From NCBI GenBank assembly GCA_905234005.1, contig CAJOFW010000157.1:1897-11008 (forward strand): a stretch of 9,112 bases of DNA. Reading direction: 5' to 3'. Shown piece by piece: positions 6,848-9,112 of this stretch. The position numbers and the translations under genes are program-made. This DNA comes from an uncultured Oscillospiraceae bacterium (lineage in GTDB: Bacteria; Bacillota; Clostridia; Oscillospirales; Oscillospiraceae). Every line of letters begins with the position of its first letter. Within the stretch, counting starts at the first letter, position 1. The notes under the pieces were generated by a model that saw nothing but the letters and a program-made list of their open reading frames with translations, was not told the DNA's origin and made no database searches.

Positions 6848-7043
6848 GGCAACACCGTACAAATAGGAGGCGCACGTCTTGCTTGCATCTTTTCCGGCAT
6901 ATTTCACAAAAAGCCTCGGGAATACACAAAGTATTCCCTGCGTGGTATTTTTGCCGAAAAGCGCGGTTTCCGGCAAAAATGGATTTGGAAGCTGCGGACT
7001 TTGGCGCGGACATTTTATTTTCAGGCTGTAAGGATTCGTTTCT
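6848..7043. repeat. AT-richer palindromic intergenic segment splitting the ACT/UPF0210 pair, possible REP/MITE-like insertion
   Basis: This 196-base gap is richer in A and T than the genes around it and contains two clear inverted repeats. GGGAATAC (6918-6925) pairs with GTATTCCC (6931-6938) around ACAAA. ATTTTTGCCG (6947-6956) pairs with CGGCAAAAAT (6971-6980), extendable inward by GAAA/TTTC with one bulged C. Neither stem is followed by a T tract. No transposase or long terminal repeat was seen and the element borders are unclear. From memory, the sequence around 6850-6940 resembles spurious short proteins and repeats common in GC-rich Clostridia, but this was not checked. A non-autonomous mobile or REP-like element is the best reading. 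Confidence 0.5.
6865..6870 (+). promoter_or_regulatory. Orphan strong ribosome binding site
   Basis: AGGAGG lies 18 bases after the ACT gene stop and 173 bases before the UPF0210 start, with no ATG at the right distance. Eight bases downstream is TTG 6879, which opens a 50-codon frame closing at TAA 7029-7031, in the same frame as the UPF0210 gene that starts at 7044. It could be the original UPF0210 ribosome site displaced by an insertion, part of the repeat itself, or the start of a tiny leader peptide. The UPF0210 gene now has AAGGA (7030-7034), nine bases before its ATG. Confidence 0.4.
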
Positions 7044-8402
7044 ATGCTCAATACGTTTGATATACTGCAGACCATCGATATGCTGGATCACCAGCATCTG
7101 GACATCCGCACCGTGACGCTCGGGATCAATCTGCTCGACTGCGCGCATTCGCAGATCGACACCTGCGCCCGGCGGGTGTACGACAAGATCTGCCGCTCGG
7201 CGCAGAATCTTCTGCCCGTTTGCGAGGGGATCGAGGACGAGCTGGGCATCCCGATCGTCAACAAGCGCATATCGGTCACGCCGATCGCGATGGTGGCGCA
7301 GGCCAGCGACGCGGAGGACTACACGCCGGTCGCGGCGGCGCTCGACCGGGCCGCGAAGACCTGCGGCGTGAACTTCATCGGCGGCTTCTCGGCGCTCGTG
7401 CAGAAGGGCTTCACCGAGGGCGACCGCCGTCTGATCGCCAGCATCCCCCGCGCCCTCGCCGAGACGGACGTCGTCTGCTCGAGCGTCAACATCGGCTCGT
7501 CGAAGGCCGGCATCAACATGGACGCCGTGGCGCTCATGGGCCGCGTCGTCAAGGACACCGCCGCGATGACCGCGCAGAACGGCAGCATCGGCTGCGCCAA
7601 GCTCGTCGTATTCTGCAACGCGGTGGAGGACAACCCGTTCATGGCCGGCGCGTTCTGCGGCCCCGGCGAGCCGGACTGCGCCGTCAACGTCGGCGTGTCC
7701 GGGCCCGGCGTCGTGTACCACGCGCTGCAGTCGGCCAAGGGCCGCCCGTTCGACGAGGTGGCCGAGATCATCAAGAAGACCGCGTTCCGGGTCACACGCA
7801 TGGGCCAGCTCGTGGCGCAGAAGGCGTCGAACCGGCTGCGCGTGCCGTTCGGCGTCGTCGATCTCTCGCTCGCGCCGACGCCCGCCGTCGGCGACAGCGT
7901 GGCCCGCATCCTCGAGGAGATGGGCGTCGCCGTCTGCGGCGGCCACGGCACCACCGCCGCCCTCGCCCTGTTAAACGACGCGGTGAAGAAGGGCGGGCTG
8001 ATGGCCTCCGGCCGCGTCGGCGGGCTGTCCGGCGCGTTCATACCGGTCAGCGAGGACGAGGGCATGATCGCCGCCGCCCGGTCGGGCGTGCTGACGCTCG
8101 ACAAGCTCGAGGCGATGACGTGCGTGTGCTCGGTCGGCCTCGACATGATCGCCGTCCCCGGCGATACGCCCGCGTCCACGATCGCCGCGATCATCGCGGA
8201 CGAGGCCGCCGTCGGCATGGTGAACAACAAGACCACCGCCGTCCGGCTCATCCCCGCCGTCGGGTGCAAGGTGGGCGACACGGTCGATTTCGGCGGGCTT
8301 TTAGGCTCCGCCCCGGTCATGCCCGTGCACCCCGAGAGCGCCGATACCTTCATAGCCCGCGGCGGCCACATCCCCGCCCCGCTGCACAGCCTGAAGAACT
8401 GA
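7044..8402 (+). CDS. UPF0210 / PFL-family protein (DUF711)
   Basis: This 452-residue protein belongs to UPF0210 (DUF711), named 'PFL family' for structural likeness to pyruvate formate-lyase type folds. No enzyme activity is firmly assigned to it. It begins MLNTFDILQTIDMLDHQHLD, continues with DIRTVTLGINLLDC, and carries glycine-rich conserved stretches including IGSSKAGINMDAV (150-162), GPGEPDCAVNVGVSGPGVV (ending near 224) and CGGHGTTAALALLNDAVKKG. Length is normal for the family. ATG 7044 fits the family start; AAGGA (7030-7034) serves as ribosome site, with the stronger AGGAGG stranded upstream at 6865. The preceding ACT protein is its usual partner, suggesting ligand-controlled function, but the substrate is unknown. 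It is cytoplasmic by appearance, with no signal peptide. Confidence 0.94.
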   Translation: MLNTFDILQTIDMLDHQHLDIRTVTLGINLLDCAHSQIDTCARRVYDKICRSAQNLLPVCEGIEDELGIPIVNKRISVTPIAMVAQASDAEDYTPVAAALDRAAKTCGVNFIGGFSALVQKGFTEGDRRLIASIPRALAETDVVCSSVNIGSSKAGINMDAVALMGRVVKDTAAMTAQNGSIGCAKLVVFCNAVEDNPFMAGAFCGPGEPDCAVNVGVSGPGVVYHALQSAKGRPFDEVAEIIKKTAFRVTRMGQLVAQKASNRLRVPFGVVDLSLAPTPAVGDSVARILEEMGVAVCGGHGTTAALALLNDAVKKGGLMASGRVGGLSGAFIPVSEDEGMIAAARSGVLTLDKLEAMTCVCSVGLDMIAVPGDTPASTIAAIIADEAAVGMVNNKTTAVRLIPAVGCKVGDTVDFGGLLGSAPVMPVHPESADTFIARGGHIPAPLHSLKN

Positions 8403-8419
8403 CAAAGGAGGGCTTGTCA

Positions 8420-8563
8420 ATGCCTCCGGAATCGGAAATGAAGAAGATCGAGCTTGCGACGCTGTATGAGCTGCGGCTCGCCGTTTCGGAGAGCGACAAA
8501 ACGACGTACACGAAGGAGGAGCTGCTGTCGCTGATCGATCAGGCAGCCATCATCAAAAAGTAA
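8420..8563 (+). CDS. Small 47-residue hypothetical protein
   Basis: ATG 8420 follows an excellent ribosome site, AAAGGAGG (8404-8411), and the frame ends at TAA 8561-8563. The product is MPPESEMKKIELATLYELRL and then a second half containing TTYTKEELLSLIDQAA. It is hydrophilic and likely helical, with no cysteines, no membrane segment and no recognised domain. It sits 17 bases after the UPF0210 stop and 12 bases before the Hrb-like start, so it is almost surely co-expressed with both. From memory, similar short proteins of the form KKIELATxYELRxAV occur beside flavin reductase genes in Clostridia, but this was not verified. A small accessory or regulatory role is possible; I assign no function. 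Confidence 0.8.
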   Translation: MPPESEMKKIELATLYELRLAVSESDKTTYTKEELLSLIDQAAIIKK

Positions 8564-8575
8564 GGGAGGCTTACC

Positions 8576-9112
8576 ATGAACCGCAAAGCCATGTACGATC
8601 TCAGCTACGGCGTATTCGTCCTCGCGACGAAGGCCGGGGAGAGGAAGAACGCCTGCATCACAAACACCTGCATCCAGGTCGCGAACGAGCCGACACGCGT
8701 CGCCATCGCGGTCATCAACAAGAACTACACCTGTGAGCTGATCCGGGAGAGCGGCGTCTTCTGCCTGACGCTGCTGAACACCGACTGCACCCCGCAGATC
8801 ATCAACCACTTCGGCTACCAGTCCGGCCGGGACGTGGACAAATTCGACGGCATGGAGCTGCCCGCCGATGTGAACGGCGTGCCCTACCTCCCGTGGCAGA
8901 GCTGCTCGTACATCAGCGGGAAGGTCGTCGAGTCGCACGATCTGGGCAGCCACACGCTGTTCATCGCGGAGGTCGTGGACGCGGAGAAGACCGCCGGCGG
9001 CGAGCCGCTGACGTACGCGTACTATCAGGCAAACCTCAAGCCCAAGCCCAAGGCCGCCCCGGCGGACAAGAAAATCGTCGGCTGGCGCTGCAAAATCTGC
9101 AACTACTACTAC
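8576..9112 (+). CDS. hrb: Flavin reductase-rubredoxin fusion (high molecular weight rubredoxin, Hrb-like), 3' end outside the window
   Basis: The visible 179 residues hold an FMN-binding flavin reductase-like domain (about 1-155) and a lysine/proline linker (KPKPKAAPADKK). The beginning of a rubredoxin domain follows, with WRCKICNYYY and the first Cys pair at Cys172 and Cys175. The second Cys pair would lie beyond the window. The start MNRKAMYDLSYGVFVLATKA fits the family and follows GGGAGG (8564-8569). In Moorella-type anaerobes Hrb passes electrons from NAD(P)H to the flavodiiron protein FprA, which reduces O2 or NO. A similar protective electron-transfer role is inferred here, and an fprA-like gene might lie just downstream. 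A stand-alone flavin reductase with an unrelated C-terminal zinc ribbon is a less likely alternative. Confidence 0.88.
   Translation, partial: MNRKAMYDLSYGVFVLATKAGERKNACITNTCIQVANEPTRVAIAVINKNYTCELIRESGVFCLTLLNTDCTPQIINHFGYQSGRDVDKFDGMELPADVNGVPYLPWQSCSYISGKVVESHDLGSHTLFIAEVVDAEKTAGGEPLTYAYYQANLKPKPKAAPADKKIVGWRCKICNYYY

Noticed and set aside
6947..6980. Terminator at the larger hairpin in the ACT/UPF0210 gap
   Set aside because: The stem is itself A/T-rich at its base and is followed on the plus strand by GGATTTGG, with no T run. On the minus strand it is followed by ACC. It does not match terminator form on either strand.
6711..7946. Minus-strand open frame (411 codons) across the ACT gene, the palindromic gap and UPF0210
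   Set aside because: It crosses two genes with clear family matches and an intergenic repeat, and its composition is typical of antisense shadow frames in GC-rich DNA.
7220..8563. Reading the 47-residue protein as the tail of a 447-codon plus-strand frame
   Set aside because: The upstream part is a frame-shifted reading of the UPF0210 gene, rich in Arg, Gly and His. The strong ribosome site at 8404-8411 and ATG 8420 define the real small gene.
1..9112. CRISPR array, tRNA/rRNA genes, prophage or transposase genes
   Set aside because: No regularly spaced identical repeats, cloverleaf-like segments, rRNA signatures, or transposase, integrase or phage structural motifs were seen on either strand.

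Overview
The window looks like chromosomal DNA from a GC-rich member of the Clostridia (Bacillota), plausibly an Oscillospirales/Christensenellales-type gut anaerobe. This is inferred from strong AGGAGG-type ribosome binding sites and sigma-A style TTGACA/TATAAT promoters, and from typically clostridial families: a DUF975 plus CmpB-type membrane protein, the ACT/UPF0210 pair, and a flavin reductase-rubredoxin (Hrb-like) protein. Coding DNA is strongly GC-rich, while two intergenic segments are clearly richer in A+T and full of palindromes. All supported genes lie on the + strand.

Layout. (1) 1-582 is the 3' end of a protein with three bacterial SH3 repeats, followed by a probable terminator (631-673). 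(2) A near-consensus promoter (700-728) drives a 616-residue membrane protein (797-2647) that joins a DUF975-like region to a CmpB-type 'putative ABC transporter permease' domain. (3) A 285-bp gap (2648-2932) holds an extended -10 promoter, a 14-bp direct repeat and a 12-bp palindrome. It leads into a bacterial GH3-family (acyl-adenylate/amido synthetase-like) enzyme (2933-4651), which ends at a strong GC-rich terminator (4692-4726). (4) A second good promoter (4754-4782) opens a likely long transcript: galE (4822-5832), trmO (5832-6524, overlapping galE by one base), a UPF0237 ACT-domain protein (6578-6847), a UPF0210/PFL-family protein (7044-8402), a 47-codon small protein (8420-8563), and the start of an Hrb-like flavin reductase-rubredoxin gene (8576 to the window edge).

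Functionally the last block is a housekeeping mixture: UDP-galactose/UDP-glucose interconversion, tRNA t6A37 methylation, an ACT sensor paired with its usual UPF0210 partner of unknown role, and an electron-transfer flavoprotein of the kind that feeds flavodiiron oxygen/NO reductases. I see no mobile-element genes, phage genes, CRISPR array, or tRNA/rRNA genes.

The least ordinary parts are the two AT-richer palindromic segments, 2744-2932 and 6848-7043. Each sits directly against a start codon and each looks like a small dispersed, non-coding repeat. The second separates the ACT gene from its partner and leaves an orphan AGGAGG far from the partner's start. I found no convincing evidence of a wholly new multi-gene system.
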